Below are positions 35,171 through 45,297 of a stretch of DNA of 64,000 nt, piece after piece. Below the pieces are notes generated by a model. The model was given only the letters and a program-made list of their open reading frames with translations. It did no database searches and was not told where the DNA came from. Made by a program: the position numbers and the translations under genes. This stretch comes from Shewanella maritima (GTDB taxonomy: Bacteria; Pseudomonadota; Gammaproteobacteria; Enterobacterales; Shewanellaceae). The stretch covers positions 3,535,501-3,599,500 of the forward strand of contig NZ_CP036200.1 of assembly GCF_004295345.1 (NCBI RefSeq), written 5' to 3'. Position 1 is the first letter of the stretch. Every line of letters starts with the position of its first letter.

Positions 35171-35764
35171 TCAGTGTGGCTGCAATTGTTGACTGGCAAG
35201 CTTTGGTGTAAACAACAATGTTCGCCGATTGGTTTTATCTTGCGTCACGGTCATTTCAATTTGCTGTTCATTTGCCTCGGTGCCAAATGTGTCTACAGCG
35301 AATTCAAGGCTGGCGTGCCGATAATTTTGGTTATCGAGTTGATTACTCTTAAGCGTAAATTGACCCAGCACAATGAGCTGTTTTGAGGGCGATTTACCAT
35401 GGGAAGCCAGTGATAGCATGATGCCGCGAAGTGGCAGTAGATCTTTGTCGGCGGCATTTTTTACTGTACTTCCCGCCGCACCTTCCGCTGCGATAGCCAC
35501 ACTAGACAGTTGCACTCGCGATAAGACTTGCTGCTTAATGAATTGGCGATGACGCTCAAGCTCCGCACTTGATAACAGTTCATCCTGGTCATCATCAATT
35601 CCATTAAAGGCTGACACCGGCAGAGATAACACCATATACACTTGGTTATCGACTATGTTCAGCGTGCCTTTTTGTGCCACCATCATGTGAGCGTTACTCT
35701 GGCCGCTAACAAACGCTGCTACTAGCGTTAACACGAGCCAAAGGGGAGAGGTCTTTAGTGACAT
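35171..35764 (-). CDS. Small exported EF-hand-like protein
   Basis: 197 aa from ATG 35764, which overlaps the TAA of the upstream gene by one base and has AAAGGGG upstream; an alternative start at 35785 lacks support. Signal peptide with cleavage near SNAH. A 12-residue EF-hand calcium loop is readable (DDDQDELLSSAE: Asp at positions 1, 3, 5 and Glu at 12, hydrophobic at 8). Otherwise mainly beta. I do not recognise the family. Translational coupling suggests it works with the YHYH lipoprotein. Confidence 0.72.
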   Translation of the reverse strand: MSLKTSPLWLVLTLVAAFVSGQSNAHMMVAQKGTLNIVDNQVYMVLSLPVSAFNGIDDDQDELLSSAELERHRQFIKQQVLSRVQLSSVAIAAEGAAGSTVKNAADKDLLPLRGIMLSLASHGKSPSKQLIVLGQFTLKSNQLDNQNYRHASLEFAVDTFGTEANEQQIEMTVTQDKTNRRTLLFTPKLASQQLQPH

Positions 35765-36792
35765 TATATCGCCCCTTTGATGCAACGTTGAAAGTAAGGG
35801 TAGGTGTCAGTGGCATAATAATGATAGATGCCTTGCGGAAACTCGGGTGTAACACCAAAGCGGCCATTGCATTCATCTAAATCGCCGCTGCCAGCGACGT
35901 ATTGCCAGTCCTGAGCAAAGGTACCTAAAGGGTAGATATCAACACTGGGGCGATTGCTACTTGTAGAGCTAACGAGTTGATAACTGCCCAGCATGGGGCG
36001 AATGCTTGAACTAGCATTTTCAGCCTGGTCATAGCCATAGCGCGCATAGATAGGAAAGCCATCAGCCGCCCAGGCAATTAAGGTGATACGACCTTCGCCG
36101 CCTCCTTGTAATTCGATAAACCCTTCCGGCATGCCATGGTAATGATATTGACCGTCAGGTTGTACGTGCGCGTTATTGTCATCGGTACCAAAATTAAAGT
36201 TTGATTGGCCGAGAGCTTCGATATTCCAGTTGCCCTCGTTGCCAATTAAGCTACAGTTATTGCCCGAGTCATCGCAGGTACCTGCTGTACTGGCATCGAT
36301 TTTTACACCATTAAGTACGTAACCCAGCACGCCTCGTGGGCCACCAAGTGTGGTGGCATTATCGGTTTGCACCGGGTCTAAGCTGTAGCTAGCAGTTACA
36401 TCATATTCATAGATGTAGTTTGGGTTGCCAGAGTTGGGAAACTCGCCAGTTGCATGATCAGGTATGCCGTTGGCATCTAGCAGCCTAGCGTTGCTATCGC
36501 ATGTCCATTTGGCATTACTGGTATTCATTACCGATGGCGACTCGTTGTAGCTGCTATTTTCATAATCACAAAGCACATTAGCGGTCAGCCCCGAACTACC
36601 TGTGTCTCCCGAATTATCGCCTGAGTCGCCACCCGAATCTTCTCCAGAGTTGTCCCCGGAGCCGTCAGAGACAGGTGATTCGCTCGCAGCTTGATTATCA
36701 GAGCCACCGCCGCAGCCGACTAGCGTTAGGCTAGCCATTGATATGATTGCAAGGTGAGTACATTGAAGGTTGAACAAGCGGGTAAATGTCAT
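35764..36792 (-). CDS. YHYH-domain lipoprotein
   Basis: 342 aa. Lipoprotein signal ending LVGC, followed by a low-complexity Gly/Asp/Ser/Asn linker of about 40 residues, then the YHYH-type domain with its name motif (QYHYHGMPEGFI), GWAADGFPIYARYGY-like WAADGFPIYARYGY and a C-terminal QGIYHYYATDTYPYFQRCIKG. YHYH proteins occur in marine bacteria; their biochemical role is not established. Histidine- and acid-rich motifs suggest metal binding. First gene of a two-gene operon with the EF-hand protein. Confidence 0.85.
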   Translation of the reverse strand: MTFTRLFNLQCTHLAIISMASLTLVGCGGGSDNQAASESPVSDGSGDNSGEDSGGDSGDNSGDTGSSGLTANVLCDYENSSYNESPSVMNTSNAKWTCDSNARLLDANGIPDHATGEFPNSGNPNYIYEYDVTASYSLDPVQTDNATTLGGPRGVLGYVLNGVKIDASTAGTCDDSGNNCSLIGNEGNWNIEALGQSNFNFGTDDNNAHVQPDGQYHYHGMPEGFIELQGGGEGRITLIAWAADGFPIYARYGYDQAENASSSIRPMLGSYQLVSSTSSNRPSVDIYPLGTFAQDWQYVAGSGDLDECNGRFGVTPEFPQGIYHYYATDTYPYFQRCIKGAI

Positions 36793-37022
36793 AACCAGGC
36801 TCCAGTTAACAGTTTGTTAATTGTAGCCTAGTAGGCAAATGTGCATCGTTGATGTAGAAAATGTGCAGAGATCGTGCAGATTTGTCTGTCCAGTAGTTTA
36901 ATAAGCTAACCGCTGGGTGATTGGAGGTGTTTTTGGGCTTACTGTTATTTCGAGATGTGAGTTGCGGCTGATAATTACTGTTGAGTCTCGGTTGTACTCA
37001 GCCGCGTCTTTAACATCAAAAA

Positions 37023-40000
37023 CTACTCAGGATCATAATCCAACACAGGTGCTAACCATTTCTCGGTTTCAGCAACTGTCATCCCTTTACGTTTAGCGTA
37101 GTCTTCTACCTGATCTTTACCGACATTAGTCACACCAAAATAGCGCGATTGTGGATGAGCAAAGTACCAGCCAGACACTGCTGCCGTTGGGTACATGGCG
37201 TAACTTTCTGTGATATTCAGGTCAATGCACTCATCGGGCTTAAGTAAATCCCATAGCAGGCCTTTTTCTGTATGATCTGGGCAAGCAGGGTAGCCTGGGG
37301 CTGGGCGAATGCCTTTATACTTCTCGCGAATAAGCGCTTCATTGTCTAAGGCCTCATCAGACGCGTAGCCCCAAAACTCTTTACGTACACGTTCATGCAT
37401 ACGCTCAGCAAAGGCTTCAGCTAAGCGGTCCGCTAAGCATTTGAGCATAATCGCGTTGTAGTCATCGTGAGCGGCTTCAAAACGTGCGATATGCTCATCA
37501 ATGCCATGCCCCGCGGTTACTGCAAATCCACCCATGTAATCCGCAACGCCACTAGTTTTTGGTGCGACAAAATCACTTAAACAGAAGTTGTCGTTACCTA
37601 CGCGCTCAAGTTGCATCCGTAGATGGTGAGTCGTCATCAGTACTTGCTCGCGGCTTTCATCGGTATATAGCTCAATATCGTCATGGTTAACTGTATTGGC
37701 AGGGAACAAGCCAATGACGCCTTTGGCGGTCAGCCATTTTTCTTTGATAATGGTTTCAAGCATGGCTTTACCATCTTTAAACAGCTTGCGCGCTTCTTCA
37801 CCGACTACCTCGTCTTCAAGAATATCTGGGAAGCGGCCGTGTAGCTCCCAGCTTCTAAAAAATGGTGTCCAGTCGATACGGTCAACTAAATCTTCTAATG
37901 GGTAGTCATCAAACACTTGCTTGCCTAGCACTTTTGGAGTGAACGGCGTGTAGTTATCCCAATCGTGTTGGCAGCGGTTTTCCCGCGCATCTTCTATAGA
38001 GACAATGTTTTTGCGCTTGGTTTGTGACAGACGCTTTTCTCGCATTACGTCGTATTCTTTATATATCTCATCAATCGTAGTGTGACGGGTGTCGTCATTG
38101 ATTAGTTTAGAGACCATAGGTACGGCGCGTGAAGCATCAGCAATGTAGATAGCGCCATGTGGATAGTGCGGCGCAATTTTTACTGCTGTGTGAATTTTCG
38201 AGCAGGTAGCGCCGCCAATGATGGCGGGTAAGGTTAGGCCTTCACGCTCAAAGGTTTTTACATTGTGTACCATCTCATCAAGACTTGGAGTGATTAGCCC
38301 CGACATACCAATAATATCGACGTTCTCGGTTTTGGCGACTTCAATGATTTTTTCAACCGGCACCATTACCCCAAGGTCAATGACCTCATAACCGTTACAC
38401 GCCAGCACGACGCCAACAATGTTTTTGCCAATGTCGTGAACATCGCCTTTTACGGTCACCATCAACACCTTGCCGTTGGACTGTCCTTCGACTTTTTCGG
38501 CTTCAATAAATGGGTTGAGGTAGGCAACCGCTTTTTTCATTACCCTAGCTGATTTCACCACTTGCGGCAGGAACATTTTACCTGCGCCGAATAAGTCACC
38601 CACCACGTTCATGCCGTCCATCAACGGCCCTTCAATGACATCCAGTGGTCTTGAGGCTTGTAGGCGCGCTTCTTCGGTGTCTTGGTCAATGTACTCGGTA
38701 ATGCCTTTTACCAGGGCGTGAGATAAGCGCTCTGCAACAGGTAGCTCACGCCAAGCTAGGTCTTCTTTTTTACCTGCTTGTTTGCCGTCGCCGCGGAACT
38801 TCTCTGCTACGTCCAATAAAATTTCAGTATTGCTGGTGCCTTCAACTGGGCATGGAAGGTTAAGCACCACGTTCTCAACTTTCTCTTTTAACTCTGGGTC
38901 GATGTCATCATAAATCGCTAACTGACCGGCGTTAACAATACCCATGTCCATGCCGACTTTAATCGCATGGTATAAGAACACCGCGTGAATGGCTTCACGC
39001 ACCAAGTTATTACCACGGAACGAGAATGACACATTCGACACGCCGCCTGAGATCATGGCGTGGGGCAGGGTGGCTTTTATGTCTTTAATCGCTTCAATAA
39101 AATCGACAGCATAGTTGTCGTGCTCGTCAATACCTGTGGCAATCGCGAAAATATTTGGGTCGAAAATAATGTCTTCAGGCGGGAAGCCAACCACATCTAC
39201 CAGTAAGTGATAGGCGCGAGTACAAATCTCGGTTTTACGCTCGCGGGTATCTGCCTGACCATCTTCATCAAATGCCATCACAATGGCAGCTGCGCCATAG
39301 CGTTTAACCAGCGTAGCTTGCTCGATAAAGGCTTGCTCGCCTTCTTTCATCGAGATGGAGTTAACAATGGACTTGCCCTGAACGCACTTAAGGCCAGCTT
39401 CAATCACTTCCCACTTAGATGAGTCGATCATAATCGGCACGCGGGAGATATCTGGCTCAGAGGCGATAAGGTTTAAGAACTTTTGCATGTTGGCGACGCC
39501 ATCAAGCATGCCCTCATCCATATTGACGTCGATGATCTGCGCGCCGTTTTCAACCTGCTCGCGCACTACATCCAGCGCTTCTTCAAACTTTTCTTCTTTA
39601 ATAAGGCGCAAAAACTTAGCTGAGCCAGTCACGTTGGCGCGCTCACCCACATTTACGAATAGTGAGTCTGAATCAATGGTCAGCGGCTCTAAACCCGATA
39701 AACGACAGGCCACCGGAATATCTGGCAGCTTGCGCGGCTTAAATTGCTCAACGGTTTGTTTTATCGCGCTAATGTGGGCAGGCGTACTACCACAGCAGCC
39801 GCCGACAATATTAAGCATGCCAGCTTGAGCCCACTCGCCAATCACCTCAGCCATTTCTTCAGGCGTTTCATCGTAGCCACCAAACTCATTTGGTAGACCC
39901 GCATTAGGATGCGCGGACACGTAGCACTCAGAAATACGTGCAAGTTCTTCGATGTAAGGGCGCAGCTCTTTTGGGCCTAGGGCGCAGTTAAGACCGATAG

Positions 40001-40739
40001 ATAAAGGCTTGATGTGCCTTAACGAGTTGTAAAACCCCTCGGTGGTTTGCCCGGTTAAAGTGCGGCCTGACGCATCGGTAATCGTGCCTGAAATCATCAC
40101 TGGCAAGCGCTCACCAATATTGTCAAATACTGACTCGATGGCAAATAGCGCCGCTTTTGCGTTTAGGGTATCGAAAATGGTTTCAACCAGAATGATGTCA
40201 GCGCCGCCATCGATTAGCGCTTGAGTAGACTCAGTGTAGGCAGCGACAAGGTCATCAAAGTGGATATTACGAAAGCCTGGGTCATTTACATCTGGACTGA
40301 TAGAGCAAGTACGGTTAGTTGGGCCAAGCACACCGGCAACAAAACAGCGACGACCTGTCTCGGCCTCTACTTCATCTGCGGCTTCACGGGCAAGGCGCGC
40401 ACCTTCAAAGTTAATTTCGGCTGACTGCGCTTGCATATCGTAGTCGGCCATGGCGATGGTGGTCGCATTGAAGGTATTGGTCTCAAGAATGTCACAACCT
40501 GCGAGCAGATATTCGCGGTGGATTTGCTTGATGATATTTGGCTGGGTTAACACCAGCATGTCATTGTTGCCTTTGACATCGCAGTGCCAGTCTTTAAAAC
40601 GCTCACCTCTAAAGTCAGCTTCTTCAAGCTTGTAGTCCTGGATCATGGTACCCATAGCGCCATCTAAAAACAGCGTGCGCTGCTCTAGCAATTGCTCTAT
40701 TTGCTGTAGGGTTTGGCTATGGGAACGCGCTTTATCCAT
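37023..40739 (-). CDS. metH: Cobalamin-dependent methionine synthase
   Basis: 1238 aa from ATG 40739 (AGAGG upstream; the frame opens earlier at 40781 without support). Transfers a methyl group from methyl-tetrahydrofolate to homocysteine via methylcobalamin. Modules: homocysteine-binding (about 10-330, zinc ligands in GLNCALG and GGCCGSTP), pterin-binding (~360-620), B12 cap and Rossmann domains (~650-890, with the base-off motif [11 protein letters not shown] supplying the cobalt-ligating His), and C-terminal AdoMet reactivation domain (~910-1230, [12 protein letters not shown]). Full length. It stands divergent from the B12 salvage cluster, whose product it needs. Confidence 0.97.
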   Translation of the reverse strand: MDKARSHSQTLQQIEQLLEQRTLFLDGAMGTMIQDYKLEEADFRGERFKDWHCDVKGNNDMLVLTQPNIIKQIHREYLLAGCDILETNTFNATTIAMADYDMQAQSAEINFEGARLAREAADEVEAETGRRCFVAGVLGPTNRTCSISPDVNDPGFRNIHFDDLVAAYTESTQALIDGGADIILVETIFDTLNAKAALFAIESVFDNIGERLPVMISGTITDASGRTLTGQTTEGFYNSLRHIKPLSIGLNCALGPKELRPYIEELARISECYVSAHPNAGLPNEFGGYDETPEEMAEVIGEWAQAGMLNIVGGCCGSTPAHISAIKQTVEQFKPRKLPDIPVACRLSGLEPLTIDSDSLFVNVGERANVTGSAKFLRLIKEEKFEEALDVVREQVENGAQIIDVNMDEGMLDGVANMQKFLNLIASEPDISRVPIMIDSSKWEVIEAGLKCVQGKSIVNSISMKEGEQAFIEQATLVKRYGAAAIVMAFDEDGQADTRERKTEICTRAYHLLVDVVGFPPEDIIFDPNIFAIATGIDEHDNYAVDFIEAIKDIKATLPHAMISGGVSNVSFSFRGNNLVREAIHAVFLYHAIKVGMDMGIVNAGQLAIYDDIDPELKEKVENVVLNLPCPVEGTSNTEILLDVAEKFRGDGKQAGKKEDLAWRELPVAERLSHALVKGITEYIDQDTEEARLQASRPLDVIEGPLMDGMNVVGDLFGAGKMFLPQVVKSARVMKKAVAYLNPFIEAEKVEGQSNGKVLMVTVKGDVHDIGKNIVGVVLACNGYEVIDLGVMVPVEKIIEVAKTENVDIIGMSGLITPSLDEMVHNVKTFEREGLTLPAIIGGATCSKIHTAVKIAPHYPHGAIYIADASRAVPMVSKLINDDTRHTTIDEIYKEYDVMREKRLSQTKRKNIVSIEDARENRCQHDWDNYTPFTPKVLGKQVFDDYPLEDLVDRIDWTPFFRSWELHGRFPDILEDEVVGEEARKLFKDGKAMLETIIKEKWLTAKGVIGLFPANTVNHDDIELYTDESREQVLMTTHHLRMQLERVGNDNFCLSDFVAPKTSGVADYMGGFAVTAGHGIDEHIARFEAAHDDYNAIMLKCLADRLAEAFAERMHERVRKEFWGYASDEALDNEALIREKYKGIRPAPGYPACPDHTEKGLLWDLLKPDECIDLNITESYAMYPTAAVSGWYFAHPQSRYFGVTNVGKDQVEDYAKRKGMTVAETEKWLAPVLDYDPE

Positions 40740-40964
40740 TACTAAGGTACCTCTAAGTAAGCTTTTACTGTCGTTTATCATCCGCGTGTAGCATTGTGCT
40801 GAGTATTATTTATTACCACAATGTCGCTAGTTAACTAACTATTTATGGGTATTTAATGATTTAAATAACTAAACTAGTTGAGTCTAGCAGTTCGGAGTTT
40901 TAGACTTTTATACGTATAGACGTCCATAATAAGCGAGTTGCTTAGAATAGAGCAAGGCGGTTTT

Positions 40965-41666
40965 ATGAAAATTATTAAGTTGTGGTTATTGCGCCACGGT
41001 GAATGTGAGGGCGGACAAATTCTGCGTGGTAAGGTTGATGTCGCGTTATCTGATGCTGGACAAGCACAAATGAGCCGCGCAGCATCACGCATTGAGCCAA
41101 GCGTTGATAGAGTGTTTAGCTCATCGCTGCAGCGCTGCGCCAATTGGAGTCAGGGGTACGCAAAGGAAAAATCCCTTGAATGTCAGCTGGTTGAAGGGCT
41201 AGAAGAAATCGACTTTGGCGTGTGGGATGGGCAATCTTTCGAGCAGCTTTATCAAGACTATGATGAACAAATGCAAGCCTACTGGTGCGATCCATGGGAT
41301 GAGCAACATACTCCAGAAAATGGTGAGTCTTTATTGAGTTTTCAGCAGCGGGTGTTGCTAGCATTAGAGCCTGTGATTAATCAGGTGGCGCAGATTGAAC
41401 CTGATACCAATATTAGTGCCAATATGAGCTCCAACACTCATGTTAATCACAGTGGGGAAACAGAGGCATTTGTGCCTAGCGCGCTAATAGTGACTCACGG
41501 CGGGGTGATAAAAGCCTTGCTGGCACATGTATTAAGTACGGGGCAAACAGCCTCAATGTTCAGTCACTTTAAACTGCCTTATGCTGCGCTGTTAAGTTTG
41601 GATGTGTATGTCGAGGGCGATGATATTGATAACTGTCAGTTTTGTTTGAACTGGCCTGAAATATAA
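40965..41666 (+). CDS. cobC: Alpha-ribazole phosphatase-like histidine phosphatase
   Basis: 233 aa from ATG 40965 with AAGGCGG upstream; a longer frame starts at 40938. Phosphoglycerate-mutase superfamily with LLRHGECEGG (phospho-His), FSSSLQRC, LEEIDFGVWDGQSF and VTHGGVIKALL. In B12 synthesis CobC removes phosphate from alpha-ribazole phosphate or adenosylcobalamin phosphate. Its position beside the B12 operon makes this the likely role. It lies before the riboswitch, so it is probably transcribed separately. Confidence 0.85.
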   Translation: MKIIKLWLLRHGECEGGQILRGKVDVALSDAGQAQMSRAASRIEPSVDRVFSSSLQRCANWSQGYAKEKSLECQLVEGLEEIDFGVWDGQSFEQLYQDYDEQMQAYWCDPWDEQHTPENGESLLSFQQRVLLALEPVINQVAQIEPDTNISANMSSNTHVNHSGETEAFVPSALIVTHGGVIKALLAHVLSTGQTASMFSHFKLPYAALLSLDVYVEGDDIDNCQFCLNWPEI

Positions 41667-41818
41667 AGGATTTTGTAACGGCTATTGGAGAGTCGCTTAA
41701 GTTAAGCGATAATCAAAGCGTTATATGAAGGTTGACCTCAATTGTGAATGTCTATCGCACCTGTTATTCATGTGTATTGGGAGTATATGAGCTTTGAGGT
41801 AGCAAGCCTCTTTAGCAG

Positions 41819-41876
41819 GGATGCTAAAGTGGAGCCCATAATGTAAAGATAGGGGACGATTTTACGGCGTCTTGCG
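41819..41876 (+). repeat. Dispersed hairpin repeat, copy 1
   Basis: GGATGCtaaagTGGAGCC followed after a short gap by AGGGGACGATTTTACGGCGTCTTGC, which folds GACG/CGTC. The same two blocks occur at 54122-54168. A further 8-bp hairpin (CTTTAGCA/TGCTAAAG) overlaps its left end at 41810-41829. Confidence 0.65.
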
Positions 41877-41954
41877 CTATCAAAGTTCGTGTGCTCCGAT
41901 GGTTAGAGCAGTCATGCTCTTGCCTTGACGGTTAACCCATATTTAAATTCATTT

Positions 41955-42090
41955 TGATTTGGCATCAGGGAATCGGGCAATCCCGAACTGTACCCGCAAC
42001 TGTGATGGTGGTTATTGTTTAACTTCACCTTTGAAGTGAGTGAAGTTAGTGAAACAAGCCGCCTAAGTCAGATACCTATGCCGATGTCTT
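41955..42090 (+). promoter_or_regulatory. Cobalamin (B12) riboswitch
   Basis: Conserved core blocks in order: AGGGAATCGGG, AATCCCGAACTGTACCCGC, the hallmark CCGCAACTGTGA, and the B12 box AAGCCGCCTAAGTCAGATACC. GGCAT (41961-41965) pairs with ATGCC (42078-42082) to close the core. It precedes the btu/cob operon, which it should repress when adenosylcobalamin is abundant. Confidence 0.93.
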
Positions 42091-42135
42091 GCAGATGTCC
42101 TGCAGGATAAATCAAATCCAGTTTACCTAATTGAT

Positions 42136-42158
42136 GCTGAGCGGGTTACTCAGCGGAG
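42136..42158 (+). promoter_or_regulatory. Putative riboswitch expression platform / ribosome-binding-site hairpin
   Basis: GCTGAG (42136-42141) pairs with CTCAGC (42149-42154) directly against the GGAG ribosome-binding site (42155-42158) of btuD. No T-run follows, so control of translation initiation is more likely than termination. A second small hairpin (TGCAG/CTGCA, 42090-42104) lies between it and the B12 box. Confidence 0.5.
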
Positions 42159-42164
42159 TAGTTT

Positions 42165-43022
42165 ATGACAGCCATTTCTGTATCCGCCGTGAGTTGGACG
42201 GTGGGTAAACAGCTTATTCTTGATGATGTGAGTTTGTGTCTTGATAAAGGCAAGATGCTCGGCGTTATCGGCCCGAATGGTGCGGGTAAATCTAGCTTGC
42301 TGCGCTGCTTATACCGCTACATCACCCCAGATAGCGGTGACATTACCTTGTTAGGCAAACCGATTGAGGAATACTCGTCGCAGTCATTAGCCCTCAATGT
42401 TGCTGTGGTGCAACAAGATACCCCAGCCCATGTGGAGTTAACTGTTACTCAGCTAGTGACGATGGGGCTGACTCCGCACAAAGGGTTAATGGCAAGGCTT
42501 ACCAAAGAAGATAAACAGCAAGTGAGTGATGCGATTGAGCAGGTAGGGCTGCGCGATAAAGCCTTGCAGATGTTCAATGCGCTTTCAGGTGGTGAGAAAC
42601 AACGAGTGCTCATTGCCCGCGCCATAGTGCAGCAGCCACAAATTTTGGTGCTAGATGAACCGACTAACCACTTAGATGTGCGCTATCAAATTCAAATTCT
42701 TGAGCTGGTAAAAAGTCTAGGCATTACCGTGATTGCCTCAATTCATGACTTAAACCTCGCAAGCGCCTTGTGTGATGAGTTAGTTATGTTGCATCAAGGC
42801 AAAGTGGTTGCCCATGGAGAGCCTAAAACGGTACTGACCGAATCTCGCATTGGTGATGTATTTGGTGTGTGCTGCCAGGTAGGTGAGCATCCACAAAACC
42901 AAAGCCCATTGATTACTTATTTCTATGGTTACCAAGGTTCAAGCGAGCTTAATACTCCTAGCTATAGCAAATATTCTCAACTGGACTCGGAGTTTGGGTC
43001 AAAGGAGTCTGCGCAATGCTAG
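42165..43022 (+). CDS. btuD: Cobalamin ABC transporter ATP-binding protein
   Basis: 285 aa. ABC ATPase of the iron/B12 (FecE/BtuD) subfamily: Walker A GPNGAGKSS, Q-loop VVQQDT, signature LSGGEKQRV, Walker B ILVLDEPTNH, switch His in ASIHDLNLA. Energises B12/corrinoid import across the inner membrane with BtuC. The C-terminal ~40 residues (polar, Ser/Tyr-rich) extend past the usual BtuD end. First gene after the B12 riboswitch; overlaps btuC by 7 bp. Confidence 0.92.
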   Translation: MTAISVSAVSWTVGKQLILDDVSLCLDKGKMLGVIGPNGAGKSSLLRCLYRYITPDSGDITLLGKPIEEYSSQSLALNVAVVQQDTPAHVELTVTQLVTMGLTPHKGLMARLTKEDKQQVSDAIEQVGLRDKALQMFNALSGGEKQRVLIARAIVQQPQILVLDEPTNHLDVRYQIQILELVKSLGITVIASIHDLNLASALCDELVMLHQGKVVAHGEPKTVLTESRIGDVFGVCCQVGEHPQNQSPLITYFYGYQGSSELNTPSYSKYSQLDSEFGSKESAQC

Positions 43023-44125
43023 GGCGGTTAACTAAACCAATAGCGCAGGTAGATAAACAGACGCAGCGCTACTATCTCGCTTGTGTGTTAACTGGCATCA
43101 TGCTGATGATTACCCCGATACTGGCAGCCAGCTTTGGCGCAGCCAATATTGGCTTTAGCGATATTGTAACTGGCTTAGGCGCTAAAGTTTTCGGCGCTAC
43201 TTTTTCGGGCGCTGCAGGTTCAGGTAGTGAGTCTGTATCCCCATTAGTTGAGCGCATCGTTTTTGAGCTTCGTTTTCCTCGGGTTATTCTGGCGTTTGTG
43301 GCAGGCGCTGGCCTTGCCATTGCGGGCAGTGTGCTGCAAACCGTGACTCGCAACCCACTGGCCGACCCTTATTTATTTGGCATAAGTGCTGGCGCATCAT
43401 TTGGCGCTGTGGTGGTATTTAGCTTATTTGGGCAGTGGTTTGACTATTCATTGCTCGCCCAATGGCAAGATAACCCGCTTGCGCAGTTAAGCTTGCCAAT
43501 CGGTGCATTTATAGGCGCTAGCTTGTCGGTGCTGCTGGTGCTGGCTTTATCCGGCAGTGGATTACATGCGCAAATTGAGCGCATGTTGTTGTCGGGCGTT
43601 GCCACCTCATTCATGTTTAGCGCACTTACCACACTAGTGTTGTATTTTTCAGACCCGCAAGCGGCAGCGTCGGTACTGTTTTGGACCTTAGGCAGTTTTG
43701 CCAAAGCCAGTTGGAGCGGCTTGCTATTGCCCACGCTGGTGGTGGTTGGCGGCTTGCTGGTGATTTTAGCATTTAAACGACAAATTATGGCGCTGCAGGC
43801 GGGCGATGAGTCTGCGCACACGCTGGGTGTTAATGTGGCGCGTTTGCGTTTAAGCATGTTGTTACTTTGTTCTCTAATCACTGCGGTGCTGGTGGCAAGC
43901 TGCGGAGGCATCGGATTTGTTGGCTTGATGATCCCGCATACTATACGCTTGTGCCTACCTGGGCGGTCGCCATTATTACTTACTGCCTTGTTTGGCGGAT
44001 TATTTTTAGTTTGGGTTGATGTGGTCGCTAGATGCATCCTAGCGAATCAGGAACTGCCGGTGGGGATTATTACCTCAGCCATTGGTAGTGTATTTTTCTT
44101 ATTAATTTTACGTCGCCGTCGTTAA
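43016..44125 (+). CDS. btuC: Cobalamin ABC transporter permease
   Basis: 369 aa, FecCD/BtuC permease with about nine to ten TM helices. Family motifs: ELRFPRVILAFVAGAGLAIAGSVLQTVTRNPLADPYLFGISAGA and GGIGFVGLMIPHTIRL (coupling helix region). Overlaps the end of btuD, indicating coupled translation. No BtuF-type periplasmic binding protein follows, so it must be encoded elsewhere. Confidence 0.93.
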   Translation: MLGRLTKPIAQVDKQTQRYYLACVLTGIMLMITPILAASFGAANIGFSDIVTGLGAKVFGATFSGAAGSGSESVSPLVERIVFELRFPRVILAFVAGAGLAIAGSVLQTVTRNPLADPYLFGISAGASFGAVVVFSLFGQWFDYSLLAQWQDNPLAQLSLPIGAFIGASLSVLLVLALSGSGLHAQIERMLLSGVATSFMFSALTTLVLYFSDPQAAASVLFWTLGSFAKASWSGLLLPTLVVVGGLLVILAFKRQIMALQAGDESAHTLGVNVARLRLSMLLLCSLITAVLVASCGGIGFVGLMIPHTIRLCLPGRSPLLLTALFGGLFLVWVDVVARCILANQELPVGIITSAIGSVFFLLILRRRR

Positions 44126-44176
44126 CTCACTGAGTTCAGTGCCCGGCGTTATTAGATTTTGTACTTCGGAGTCAAG

Positions 44177-45226
44177 ATGTTTGCAGTAGATCCGGTTAGT
44201 CGCAAGTTTGATGAGCAAATCGCTCTCACCATTAATCAAAAAACCAAGCCGTTAGGCGCTTTGGGTAAATTAGAGCCGCTAGCTGCGCAAATTGCTAGAG
44301 TGCAGCTCAGCAAAGATTCTGAATGTAAAAAGTTGGAAATCACCCAACCCGGCATGTTGGTATTTGCTGGCGACCATGGCATTGCCAAGTTTGGCGTGTC
44401 GATTGCGCCGATTGATGTCACCAGACAAATGGTGCAAAACTTTGTTGCTGGCGGCGCAGCGATTAACGTGTTTAGCAAGCAAATGGGCTTTAACCTTGAA
44501 GTGATTGATTGCGGTATCGCGAAACCATTGGATAACTATCGCGGTGTCACTCAGCATAGATTAGGTGAAGGTACCAACGCCATTCACCAAGCGCCTGCGA
44601 TGAGTATTGATCAAGTTCGTCACGGCTTTGGTTACGCAGAAGAAGTGGTTGAGCGTCATCATTTATCTGGCTCAAACCTCATTGCGTTAGGTGAAATGGG
44701 CATAGGTAACACCTCTGCGGCAACGGCAATGATGGCAGCGTTATTGGAGCTAGATGTAAGCCGCTGTGTTGGTCGCGGCACAGGTATTGATGATAAAACC
44801 TTTGAGCGTAAATCTGCCCTAATTAACGAGGCGCTGAAACTGCACCGCAGTAAGCTTGTATCTCCTATCCACATTTTGGCGCACTTAGGCGGTTTTGAAA
44901 TTGTGCAAATGACTGGCGCTATTATGGCGGCTGCAGACCGTAAAATGATGGTGATTATCGATGGCTTTATTGCCACAGCGGCAGCGATTGCTGCGGTTAA
45001 ACTGCACCCAGATGCGCGCGATTACTTAATCTTTGCTCATAAATCTAATGAGCAAGGACACAGAATCATGCTTGAGCACTTAAAAGCTGAGCCACTGCTA
45101 GATTTAGATATGCGTTTAGGTGAGGGCACGGGTGCGGCGTTAGCGCTGCCACTGGTTCAAGCTGCAATTAACTTTTATAACGACATGGCAAGCTTTGCCG
45201 CAGCTGGTGTTGAAGATGTGGTTTAG
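44177..45226 (+). CDS. cobT: Nicotinate-nucleotide--dimethylbenzimidazole phosphoribosyltransferase
   Basis: 349 aa from ATG 44177 with CGGAG upstream; a TTG start at 44159 is less likely. Forms alpha-ribazole phosphate from nicotinate mononucleotide and a lower-ligand base such as DMB. Motifs: [34 protein letters not shown], and the catalytic-Glu segment [14 protein letters not shown]. Second step enzyme set of nucleotide-loop assembly, with cobS, cobU and cobC nearby. Confidence 0.95.
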   Translation: MFAVDPVSRKFDEQIALTINQKTKPLGALGKLEPLAAQIARVQLSKDSECKKLEITQPGMLVFAGDHGIAKFGVSIAPIDVTRQMVQNFVAGGAAINVFSKQMGFNLEVIDCGIAKPLDNYRGVTQHRLGEGTNAIHQAPAMSIDQVRHGFGYAEEVVERHHLSGSNLIALGEMGIGNTSAATAMMAALLELDVSRCVGRGTGIDDKTFERKSALINEALKLHRSKLVSPIHILAHLGGFEIVQMTGAIMAAADRKMMVIIDGFIATAAAIAAVKLHPDARDYLIFAHKSNEQGHRIMLEHLKAEPLLDLDMRLGEGTGAALALPLVQAAINFYNDMASFAAAGVEDVV

Positions 45227-45297
45227 TCGTTTTTTCGCGGTCACTTTAAGCCTCAATTAATTTGATCAGTTTATGACTTAAAAGGGAAGTGTTATAG

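Noticed and set aside
43444..44037. Reverse ORF of 197 codons inside btuC
   Set aside because: Lies fully within a clear FecCD permease gene; composition typical of an antisense shadow.
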